Part shown: positions 5,830-13,937 of the stretch, piece by piece
How the letters are laid out: every line of letters begins with the position of its first letter
Position numbering within the stretch: position 1 is the stretch's first letter
Notes under the pieces: model-generated
The model's input: the letters and a program-made list of their open reading frames with translations, nothing else
Database searches by the model: none
Told to the model about the DNA's origin: nothing
Made by a program: the position numbers and the translations under genes
Assembly: GCA_017545365.1 (NCBI GenBank)
Contig: JAFWOP010000060.1
Coordinates: forward strand, 1 to 19,595
From: Bacteroidales bacterium
GTDB lineage: Bacteria > Bacteroidota > Bacteroidia > Bacteroidales > P3
Direction of reading: 5' to 3'
Length of the DNA: 19,595 nt

Positions 5830-8175
5830 TTGAAATCCTATCTTACCTTCCTCCGCCGTAATTGGCTTTATACGCTCATCGAGATGTTCGGACTCTCCGT
5901 AGCGTTGGGGTTCGTTGTGCTGCTGGCGTCGTATGCCCGAACCGAGTTTAGCGTCGGCCGCAGGCAGCCCCTGTCCCGTCAGCTCTATGTTCCTGGCTCG
6001 GGCACGTTCGTCGGTATGACGCTCGGCACGGCCGAAGAGCTCTATGGCGCCATCCCCGAGATAACGGGCTGGACGCGCATCGCCGAGTACAACGGCACCG
6101 ACTACGACATCACTGTCAGCGGCGACTACTACGCGGCGCAGGCCGTCACCGTCGATACCAATTTCTTCCAGTATTTCGACTACGCCCTCGAGGGCTGCGA
6201 CCGCCGCCGCGTGCTGGCAAGCCCCGACGAGGTCATCCTCTCCCGTTCGTTCGCCCGCAAAGTCTTTGGGACGGACGACCCCGTCGGCAAGGTCATCGAG
6301 AGCGCCGGGGACGGGCGACTGGTGGTGACCGGCGTGGTCGAGGACTTCGGCCCCACCGACATCTTCCGTCCGGCAGACGTCTTCCTCGGCATGGACAAGG
6401 CACAGTTTCAGAAGATGGATAACTTTGGCATGGTGCAGACCTTCGTCACGCTGGCTGACGGCACCGATCCCGAGGCCCTGAACAGCAAGCTCCTCACCAC
6501 CTACATGGACTACTGGAAAGACTGGTACAAGGCCGACGGCTCGGACGGCGCGTTCCTCTGGGGCTCGTCGCTGACGCGGATGGACAAACTCTACTTCTCG
6601 GCCCTTAAGGACGGAGGTAACGGGGTGCTCCGCCGTGGCGACAAGCGCACCGTCCGTGTCCTTCTGCTCGTGGCGATGGTGCTGCTGGTCTCGGCTGTGT
6701 TCAACTACATCAACCTCACCGTGGCGCAGACGGGCAAGCGGGCCAAGGAGATGGCCACGCGCCGTCTGCTGGGGCAGCAGAAGAGCGGCATCCTGATGCG
6801 CTATCTGGGCGAGTCGCTCTTCTTCACCACACTCTGCTTCGTCCTCGGCATCGTGCTGGCGGTGGCGGCGAAGCCGCTGTTCAAGCAGTGGTTGTCGTTG
6901 GAGATAATCCTGAAGCCCGATGGCCTGATGACCGCCGCCGCTGTTGTGCTGCTCTTGGTGGTGGCGCTCGTCTCGGGTCTGCTGCCTGCCGCCTTCGTCG
7001 CGCGTTTCCAGCCCATCCACGTGGTGAAGGGCGAGTTTCGTTTCCGTTCGAAGCTGGTGTTCAGCCGTGTGTTCATCGTCCTGCAGAACGTCATCAGCAC
7101 CGTCCTTGTCGCCGTCAGCCTGACGATGGCGCTTCAGATGCACCACCTCGCCACGCTGCCCACGGGCTACCGCACGGACGGCATCCTCTCCGTGTCGGCC
7201 GCTTCCATCGGCTATACCTATGACAAGCAGTCCGTCCTTCGCGAGCGGCTGCTGGCCCTGCCGCAAGTGGAGAGCGTCGGTTTAGCGGCGCAAGTTCCTT
7301 TCCGTACCGGTTTCGACGGCGTACACGTGGAGGGTGAGAAGCAATCGTGGGTCAGGCCGTCGCATCTTGACAGCATCGCCTTCCGTATGCTCGGTTTCGA
7401 AGTGGTGGAACAATATTGCGAGCCGCTGCAGGGCCTGTTCTGGGTGACTGAGGAGGCGCGCGACCGCTATGGCATCACGCCCGACCGTCCCTGGTTTGGC
7501 ACGGTGGACGGCAAGCCGGAGCGCGAGGTCTGCGGCGTCATCCGCGACTTCCGCAGCGGCACACCTATGCAAAGTCCCATGGACGACAGCCACAGCGTGG
7601 TGAAGGTGCTGGAAGAGAAACTGTGGGTCTATAACCAACTTGTGAAGGTGCATGGCGACCGTCGCGAGGCCATCGAGGCCGTGCGCCGCGTCTGCCGCGA
7701 GGTGAACGAGGAACTGACGGGCTTGCCGAAGGAGATGGAGGTCACCTACGTCGATGACTACCTCCGCGACAGCCTGACGGGCAGCCGCCGCGCCATGTCG
7801 CTCGTGCTCCTCTTCACGGGTATTGCCCTCGTCATCTCAGCCCTTGGCCTGCTGGCCATGTCCATCTACTACACCGGTCAGCAGGCGCGGCAGATAGCGC
7901 TGCGCAAGGTGTTCGGTGCCGAGGTGGGCGCGGCGGCGTGGCAGCTGGCGCGGGGCTTTGTCGTGATGGCTGCCGTGGCCGTCGTCATCGCCATGCCGCT
8001 GGCCGTGTGGGCCATGAGGTTCTACCTTGAGGGCTTCTACAATCGTATTGCTCTGCCGTGGTGGGTCGTTCTCATAGCAGCGCTCTTCACGTTCGTCCTC
8101 AGCGCCGCCTCCGTCATCGGCCAGACCCTGCATACGGCGCTGAAAAATCCTGTTGAAACTTTAAAAACCGAATAA
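5830..8175 (+). CDS. MacB/FtsX-type ABC transporter permease, 8 TM (permease 1)
   Basis: This 781-residue inner-membrane permease has the duplicated Bacteroidetes layout. TM1 (about 14-36) precedes a large periplasmic MacB_PCD-like domain, TM2-4 (about 274-300, 327-350, 366-392), TM5 (about 414-432), a second periplasmic domain and TM6-8 (about 655-678, 706-728, 742-768). Coupling-type motifs follow TM2 (EMATRRLLG) and TM6 (QIALRKVFG), and the C-terminus is NPVETLKTE. The start is TTG: MKSYLTFLRRNWLYT places the first helix as in its paralog at 13938, and no ATG gives a sensible start. It lies 3 bp before the next permease gene and shares many motifs with permease 4. Such permeases do not usually carry substrate through the membrane themselves; they move periplasmic domains. 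Substrate unknown. Confidence 0.92.
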   Translation: MKSYLTFLRRNWLYTLIEMFGLSVALGFVVLLASYARTEFSVGRRQPLSRQLYVPGSGTFVGMTLGTAEELYGAIPEITGWTRIAEYNGTDYDITVSGDYYAAQAVTVDTNFFQYFDYALEGCDRRRVLASPDEVILSRSFARKVFGTDDPVGKVIESAGDGRLVVTGVVEDFGPTDIFRPADVFLGMDKAQFQKMDNFGMVQTFVTLADGTDPEALNSKLLTTYMDYWKDWYKADGSDGAFLWGSSLTRMDKLYFSALKDGGNGVLRRGDKRTVRVLLLVAMVLLVSAVFNYINLTVAQTGKRAKEMATRRLLGQQKSGILMRYLGESLFFTTLCFVLGIVLAVAAKPLFKQWLSLEIILKPDGLMTAAAVVLLLVVALVSGLLPAAFVARFQPIHVVKGEFRFRSKLVFSRVFIVLQNVISTVLVAVSLTMALQMHHLATLPTGYRTDGILSVSAASIGYTYDKQSVLRERLLALPQVESVGLAAQVPFRTGFDGVHVEGEKQSWVRPSHLDSIAFRMLGFEVVEQYCEPLQGLFWVTEEARDRYGITPDRPWFGTVDGKPEREVCGVIRDFRSGTPMQSPMDDSHSVVKVLEEKLWVYNQLVKVHGDRREAIEAVRRVCREVNEELTGLPKEMEVTYVDDYLRDSLTGSRRAMSLVLLFTGIALVISALGLLAMSIYYTGQQARQIALRKVFGAEVGAAAWQLARGFVVMAAVAVVIAMPLAVWAMRFYLEGFYNRIALPWWVVLIAALFTFVLSAASVIGQTLHTALKNPVETLKTE

Positions 8176-8178
8176 GCA

Positions 8179-10614
8179 ATGACATTTTTCTCTTATCTCA
8201 CCTCTGCCGTTCGCACCCTGCCGGCAAAGGGGCGGCGGAACGGCTTGAAGGTGCTGACGCTGGGCATCGGGCTCTCCGTGGGCCTCGTACTGGCCGGCGT
8301 GGTCTCATTCCGGCAGACGTTCGACAACTTCTACACCGATGCCGACCGCATCTATTATCTTTCCGAAGCCTTTACGCAAAACGGCGAGGCGCGTGTCTTC
8401 CCTCAGACGAGCGGCGGCATCGCGCCCACCATGGCCGCGCACTTCCCGCAGATTGAGGGGGCGACGCGCTTCCGCTGGTGGGGCGACGGCGACGCCATCC
8501 TCGTCGAGACGAAGGAGCGTGTCCATGCCAACCTCATCTTCCTGGCCGACACGGCTTTCTTCCACATCCTCGACCGTCCCGTCGTGGCGGGCGACATTAC
8601 GGAGTCACTTGCCGTGCCGGAAAATATGGTTGTCTCCATGAGCCTCGCGCGTCGTCTCTACCGTGGCACTGGCCGGGGCGACTACACCGTTGCCGAGGCT
8701 GTCGTCGGTACGAGGCTTTCCTTCGCCGGACAGGCGGGCGGTACTGTGTTCACCGTCGCGGGCGTATATGCCGACTATCCCTATAACGCCAGCTGGCGCC
8801 CCGAGGCAGTGGTGTCGCTGGGCGCAACCAAGGCCTTTACGGGTTGGGACGGCACGATGAACATGGTGGGCAACGACTCATACAGGAGCTTCATCAAACT
8901 CCATCGAGGAGCCGATGTCTGTGATATCAATGACCACATGGAGAGCTACGTTAACGCCTACCTGCCTGTGGAGGAGGCGGAAAGACATGGCTTCACAATA
9001 AATTTCATGGCCAAGCCCTTCAAGGATTTTCATTCTGAGGATGCCTCGGCACGCAATCTGACCCTGCTGCTGGCCTTCGTGGCTTTCGCCCTGCTGCTGA
9101 CGTCGGTGCTGAACTATATGCTCATTGTGGTTTCGACGTCGGTGACGCGAAGCCGCGAGATGGCGCTGCGCAAGTGCCTGGGCAGTGGTGTGGGTGACAC
9201 CTTCCGTATGATGTTTGCCGAAGCCGTCATTCACATGTTGTTGGCGCTGGCGCTGGCAGCCATCCTTGTCTATGCGGCGCGGGGGCTGGTAGAGCAGCTG
9301 GCGGGCGTGAGCCCCATCGCACTCTTCACGGGCGAGCCGCTGAGATGGGCCGTCGGCATTGTCGTGACGGTGGTGCTGCTCAACGGTCTCGTGCCTGGCA
9401 TATTGTTCAATCGCATCCCTGTGGCCGTGGCTTTCCGGGGCTATGCGCGCAGCCGCCGCACGTGGAAGCGCGGCCTGCTGGCCACCGAGTTCGCCGCCGC
9501 TGCCTTTCTTGCCGTCGTCATCACCATCGTGGCGCTCCAGTACCGTCTGATGACGCGCGCCGATGTGGGTTTCGAGTACGGCGATGTCGCCTCCATCATG
9601 ATGCCGGAGGCTACGAAAGACCAGAAACTCGAACTCATTGAGGCTGTGCGAGCCCTGCCCTGCGTGGATGACGCCGCGTTTGCCTACCAGAATCCCTTCG
9701 ACGGCTGCAGCGGCGACAACGTCTCCCTGCCCGACGACCCGAAGGAACTCTTCAACATCCGCGACTTCTATTATGTAGATGAACACTACTGGAACGTCAT
9801 GGGCATCGCCCTTGCCGAGGGCCGTAACTTCAACCCTGAACTCGGCATCGACCAGGAGATTATCGTCTCGCGCTCATTTGCCGACGCCTTGCGCACGATG
9901 GTAGGGTGGGACAATGTCGTCGGTCAGCAGGTGCGCGTCACCGACCACGAGAAGACTGTCTCGACCATTGTGGGTGTCTTCGACGATATCCACACGGGGA
10001 CGTTCGACAAGGAGGGCGCCGACCACCGCGACCGTCCGATGGGTGTATTCTTCTGCAACCCTGAGAAATATACGGGCATGTATCCCTACGTCTTCGTGAA
10101 GTACCATCACTTAGACACGGAGGCGCTGGAGCAGACGCAGGCTGTCGTCGGCCGTGTGCTGACCGGCCAGTCGGCGCCGCTGGTGCCCTTTCGCCTGCAG
10201 GTGCTTGACAATTTTGCAGGCACGCTTCGTTTGCGCAATGCCATCCTCATCGGCGGCATCGTTACGCTGCTCATCGCCCTGCTGGGGCTGACGGGCTACA
10301 CCATCGACGAGACGAAGCGCCGTGCCAAGGAAATCGCCATCCGCCGCGTCTGCGGCTATCAGCTTAGCATCATCCGCCGCATGTTCCTGCGCGACATCAT
10401 GCTCATCGCCCTGCCGTCGGTGGCAGTGGGCTGCCTGCTCGCCGCCGTGGTGGCCGGACGATGGGAGCAGCAGTTCACGCTCAAGGCCGGGCTGCCCGTG
10501 TGGGTGTTCGCCAGCGTCGTGGTGGCCATCCTCGTCCTCGTCGCCCTTGTCTCCGACGGCTATGTCCGCCACATCGCTTCCGTCAACCCCGCCAAAACGC
10601 TGAAAATGGAATAG
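8179..10614 (+). CDS. MacB/FtsX-type ABC transporter permease, 8 TM (permease 2)
   Basis: This 811-residue permease starts at ATG 8179, three bases after the previous stop, so the two are almost certainly co-translated. TM1 (about 22-44) is followed by a periplasmic domain, TM2-4 (about 292-314, 344-366, 387-410), TM5 (about 432-454), a second periplasmic domain and TM6-8 (about 689-709, 740-762, 771-793). Both coupling motifs are present (EMALRKCLG and EIAIRRVCG) and the C-terminus is NPAKTLKME. Its N-terminus (SAVRTLPAKGRRNGLKVL) and periplasmic regions differ clearly from permeases 1 and 4, so it is an older or differently specialised member. It is probably energised by the ATPase encoded 51 bp downstream. 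Confidence 0.92.
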   Translation: MTFFSYLTSAVRTLPAKGRRNGLKVLTLGIGLSVGLVLAGVVSFRQTFDNFYTDADRIYYLSEAFTQNGEARVFPQTSGGIAPTMAAHFPQIEGATRFRWWGDGDAILVETKERVHANLIFLADTAFFHILDRPVVAGDITESLAVPENMVVSMSLARRLYRGTGRGDYTVAEAVVGTRLSFAGQAGGTVFTVAGVYADYPYNASWRPEAVVSLGATKAFTGWDGTMNMVGNDSYRSFIKLHRGADVCDINDHMESYVNAYLPVEEAERHGFTINFMAKPFKDFHSEDASARNLTLLLAFVAFALLLTSVLNYMLIVVSTSVTRSREMALRKCLGSGVGDTFRMMFAEAVIHMLLALALAAILVYAARGLVEQLAGVSPIALFTGEPLRWAVGIVVTVVLLNGLVPGILFNRIPVAVAFRGYARSRRTWKRGLLATEFAAAAFLAVVITIVALQYRLMTRADVGFEYGDVASIMMPEATKDQKLELIEAVRALPCVDDAAFAYQNPFDGCSGDNVSLPDDPKELFNIRDFYYVDEHYWNVMGIALAEGRNFNPELGIDQEIIVSRSFADALRTMVGWDNVVGQQVRVTDHEKTVSTIVGVFDDIHTGTFDKEGADHRDRPMGVFFCNPEKYTGMYPYVFVKYHHLDTEALEQTQAVVGRVLTGQSAPLVPFRLQVLDNFAGTLRLRNAILIGGIVTLLIALLGLTGYTIDETKRRAKEIAIRRVCGYQLSIIRRMFLRDIMLIALPSVAVGCLLAAVVAGRWEQQFTLKAGLPVWVFASVVVAILVLVALVSDGYVRHIASVNPAKTLKME

Positions 10615-10665
10615 TCATTCAGAAAATAATAAAAAACAGTATAACCTATTTAAAAACAAACAGCA

Positions 10666-11346
10666 ATGCTTAAAGTAAACAACCTTACCAAAGTCTTCCG
10701 CACGGAAGAAATCGAAACCACGGCGCTCGACGGCGTGACGTTTGAAATCAGGGACGGCGAGTTCGTCGCCATCATGGGTCCCTCGGGCTGCGGCAAATCG
10801 ACGCTGCTCAACATCCTCGGTCTGCTGGACAACCCCAGCAGCGGCACCTATGAGCTGCTCGGCACCGAGGTCGCTACGCTCCGTGAGCGCGAGCGCACCC
10901 GCTTCCGCAAAGGCAACATCGGCTTCGTGTTCCAGAGCTTCAACCTCATCGACGAGCTCAACGTCTATGAGAACATCGAACTGCCGCTCAAGTTTGTCAA
11001 CATGCCCGCCGCCGAGCGCAAGGAGCGTGTGCGCGACATCATGCACCGCATGGCCATCACCCACCGCGCCAAGCACTTCCCCAACCAGCTCTCAGGCGGT
11101 CAGCAGCAGCGTGTGGCCATTGCCCGTGCCTGCGTCAGCAACCCAAAGCTCATCCTTGCCGACGAGCCTACCGGCAACCTCGACACCAAGAACGGCCGCG
11201 AGGTGATGAAGCTCCTGCAGGAGCTCAATGCCGAGGGCACCACCATCGTCATGGTCACTCACAGCCAGCGCGACGCTGCCTGCGCCCAGCGTACCATCGA
11301 CCTTCTCGACGGCCGCATCGTAGGCGACGTGAGGAATAACCTGTGA
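10666..11346 (+). CDS. ABC transporter ATP-binding protein (LolD/MacB type)
   Basis: This 226-residue nucleotide-binding subunit has every expected motif: Walker A GPSGCGKST (38-46), Q-loop Q90 in FVFQSFNLI, signature LSGGQQQR (142-149), Walker B LILADE with E167, D-loop NLD and H-loop H199 in VTHS. The motif set and length match the LolD/MacB/FtsE group that drives FtsX-fold permeases. It is the only ATPase in the locus and sits between permeases 2 and 3, 19 bp before permease 3. It probably serves some or all of the four permeases as a cytoplasmic dimer. Confidence 0.96.
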   Translation: MLKVNNLTKVFRTEEIETTALDGVTFEIRDGEFVAIMGPSGCGKSTLLNILGLLDNPSSGTYELLGTEVATLRERERTRFRKGNIGFVFQSFNLIDELNVYENIELPLKFVNMPAAERKERVRDIMHRMAITHRAKHFPNQLSGGQQQRVAIARACVSNPKLILADEPTGNLDTKNGREVMKLLQELNAEGTTIVMVTHSQRDAACAQRTIDLLDGRIVGDVRNNL

Positions 11347-11365
11347 TGCTAATAGGAAAACCATC

Positions 11366-13768
11366 ATGTTCAAATACATTCTTTCAAATTTCTTCCACAC
11401 GCTGCGGCGGTACAAGGCGTCGAGCCTGCTGAACATCGTCGGTATGGCGGTGGCGTTCGCGGCGTTCTACGTCATCGTCACGCAGGTGAGCTACGGCTTC
11501 GGCTATAACCACCGCATCCCCGGGGCCGACCGCATCTATCAGCTCAGCTACCCCAGTCCGTACAACAATGGGAAGTACAACACTTTCTTTAGCCGTCCCT
11601 TCGGCGAACGGCTCATCGCGTGCAGCCCCACCGTAGAGGCGGGCGGTATGGCCAAGTTCGGCGGCCCCACGGAGTTCTGCTACATCAAGGAGGGCGACGA
11701 CGTCCGCAAATTCCCCATGAACGTCTGTGAATTTACTTCGGGCGGCGTGCAGGCGTTCGGCTTCGAGCCCGTGCAGGGCTCGCTGGACGAGCTTGCACGT
11801 CCCGGCACCGTGGCCGTCTCGGCAGCGTTCGCCGCGAAGATGAACCTCCATCTTGGCGACCGCATCTCGCAGAACTCCGACGGCGTCAGCGATGCCTTTG
11901 AGATTGTCGCCATCTGGCGCGACTTCCCCCGGAACTCCGACCTCGGCACGCTGGAAGCGCTCTACGACATCCGCGACGAGTCGCTGGAAAACACCAGCCA
12001 ATGGAACTACAACTATTGGGTGCGCCTCCGCTCGGCCGACGACCGTGCTGTCTTCGAGGAGAGCATGCGCACGGTGATGCGCGAGATGCTGATGGACGAC
12101 GGCACGGAGGACGAGGACATCAACGGTCAGCTGGACAGGTTCCGCATCCATCTTGTTCCCCTGCGTGACCATTACTACGCCTCTGACTTGGAGTGGGCGG
12201 GGGTGAAGTTGGGCAACCGCACGACGGACGTCACGCTGCTGGCTGTGGCCATCCTCATTCTGCTCATAGCCTTCATCAACTTCGTCAATTTCTTCTTTGC
12301 GCTGGTGCCGGTGCGGATGCGGGCGGTGAACACCTACAAGGTCTATGGCGCGTCGCGCGGCTTTCTGGTGGCGAACTTCGTCTTCGAGGCCGTCGGCACG
12401 GTGGTGGTGGCGCTGGGCGTGGCGGCGCTCGTGGTGCTGGCCATCACGAAGTCGTCGTTAACTGGAATGCTGTCGGCGCCCGTAGCCTTCGGGCAGAATG
12501 TTCCCGTGGTGCTGACGACCGTCGCCGTGACTGTGGCGGCTGCCGTAGCGGGCAGTCTCTATCCGTCGTTCTACATCACGAAGTTCCAGGTGGCGATGGC
12601 GGTGAAGGGCTCGTTCGGCGGCTCGGCGGCAGGACGACGGCTCAGGAGCATACTCATGGGCGTGCAGTTCGTCATCTCCATCGGCCTCATCATCTGTGCC
12701 ACGTTCATCCGTATGCAGCATGCCTACATGATGAACTACGACATGGGCTTCGACAAGGAACACCTGCTCACGGGCTTCATGAGCGACGACCTCGGATGGT
12801 ACGGACAATCGAACCACGCCTTCGAGGACAGGCTGCGCAGCAACCCCGACATCAAGGATATTGCCTGGGCCGCAGGGCCCATCGTGGGTGAGATTCGCAT
12901 GGGCTGGGGACGCGCTTACAAGGGGCGCCAGATTAACATGCAGACCTATCCCGTCTCGCCCAACTTCCTCTCGTTCATGGGCATCCCCGTGGTGGAGGGC
13001 AGGGACTTCCTGCCGTCGGACGACCAGGGGAATGGTGTCTTCATCTTCAACGAGCAGGGGCGGAAGGAGTATGACATCGAGTTGGACGACGTCATCAACG
13101 GCCATCATGGCGACGCCCGCGTGGTAGGCATCTGTCGCGATTTCCACTACAAGCCCCTCCAGTATCGGAGCGAGCCGTTCGTCTTCTACGTCTTCGGCGA
13201 GAAGACCCGTTGGCAGAATCTGTCTCAGATCTTCATCCGTACCCGTGCGGGCGCCAACCCTGCCGAGGTGATGAAGTTCGTCCTCGACACGGCGCACGAC
13301 GTCAGCCCCGCGACCGACATGGAGACGGTGAGCCTCCGTTTCTTCGACGAGGAACTGGGCCGTCAGTATCAGAAAGAGCGCGAGTTGGCGCGGCTGGTCA
13401 CGCTGTTCACCCTCATTGCCATTGTGCTGTCGCTAATGGGCGTATTCGGGCTGGTGCTCTTCGAGACGCAGCGCCGCAGCAAGGAGATAGCCATCCGCCG
13501 CGTGTTGGGCTCGGAGGTGAAGGACATCCTCGCGCTGCTGAACGGGAAGTTCGTGCGCATCGTGCTGGCGAGCTTCGCCCTGGCAGCACCCGTCAGCTGG
13601 CTGCTGATGAGCCGCTATTTCAGCACCTTTGCCTACCACACGCCCGTCCGCCTGTGGGTGTTTGCAGTCGCACTGGTGGCCGTGCTCGTTGTCACCGTGG
13701 CCATTGTCACTCTGCGCAGCCTCCACGCCGCCACCAGCAACCCTGTGGAAATGATAAAGACAGAATGA
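11366..13768 (+). CDS. MacB/FtsX-type ABC transporter permease, 8 TM (permease 3)
   Basis: This 800-residue permease starts at ATG 11366, 19 bp after the ATPase gene. TM1 (about 19-42, LLNIVGMAVAFAAFYVIV) precedes a periplasmic domain, TM2-4 (about 289-313, 334-358, 379-402), TM5 (about 428-448), a second periplasmic domain and TM6-8 (about 678-700, 728-750, 762-785). The second coupling motif is intact (EIAIRRVLG). The first is degenerate: where the others read E-M-A-x-R-x-x-LG it has RMRAVNTYKVYG. The C-terminus NPVEMIKTE is typical. The asymmetry suggests that only the second half couples normally to an ATPase subunit, or that it pairs with a different partner. Confidence 0.92.
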   Translation: MFKYILSNFFHTLRRYKASSLLNIVGMAVAFAAFYVIVTQVSYGFGYNHRIPGADRIYQLSYPSPYNNGKYNTFFSRPFGERLIACSPTVEAGGMAKFGGPTEFCYIKEGDDVRKFPMNVCEFTSGGVQAFGFEPVQGSLDELARPGTVAVSAAFAAKMNLHLGDRISQNSDGVSDAFEIVAIWRDFPRNSDLGTLEALYDIRDESLENTSQWNYNYWVRLRSADDRAVFEESMRTVMREMLMDDGTEDEDINGQLDRFRIHLVPLRDHYYASDLEWAGVKLGNRTTDVTLLAVAILILLIAFINFVNFFFALVPVRMRAVNTYKVYGASRGFLVANFVFEAVGTVVVALGVAALVVLAITKSSLTGMLSAPVAFGQNVPVVLTTVAVTVAAAVAGSLYPSFYITKFQVAMAVKGSFGGSAAGRRLRSILMGVQFVISIGLIICATFIRMQHAYMMNYDMGFDKEHLLTGFMSDDLGWYGQSNHAFEDRLRSNPDIKDIAWAAGPIVGEIRMGWGRAYKGRQINMQTYPVSPNFLSFMGIPVVEGRDFLPSDDQGNGVFIFNEQGRKEYDIELDDVINGHHGDARVVGICRDFHYKPLQYRSEPFVFYVFGEKTRWQNLSQIFIRTRAGANPAEVMKFVLDTAHDVSPATDMETVSLRFFDEELGRQYQKERELARLVTLFTLIAIVLSLMGVFGLVLFETQRRSKEIAIRRVLGSEVKDILALLNGKFVRIVLASFALAAPVSWLLMSRYFSTFAYHTPVRLWVFAVALVAVLVVTVAIVTLRSLHAATSNPVEMIKTE

Positions 13769-13786
13769 ATAAACTGGTTTAACGGA

Positions 13787-13937
13787 GATGGTTTAAGGTT
13801 TAACGTTTAAGGTTTAACGTTTAACGAGGCTGGCGCTGGTGAAATCGAAGGACGTGTTCGTTAAACATTAAACGCTAAACATTAAACAAGAATCCGAAGG
13901 ACGTGTTCGTTAAACATTAAACATTAAACATAAGAAA
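13787..13937. repeat. Spacer with a 28-bp direct repeat before permease 4
   Basis: The gap starts with GTTTAAGGTTTAACGTTTAAGG-type units and then carries two exact copies of a 28-bp sequence beginning CGAAGGACGTGTTCGTTAAA, at 13846-13873 and 13895-13922, a 49-bp period. It ends in ATTAAACATTAAACAT just before the ATG at 13938. There is no recognisable promoter or terminator. It is the only long gap between transporter genes downstream of the adaptor apart from 5708-5829. Confidence 0.65.

Noticed and set aside
5815..7266. Minus-strand ORF of 483 codons opposite permease 1
   Set aside because: Its His/Asp/Glu/Gln-rich, motif-free composition is typical of a shadow of a GC-rich gene.
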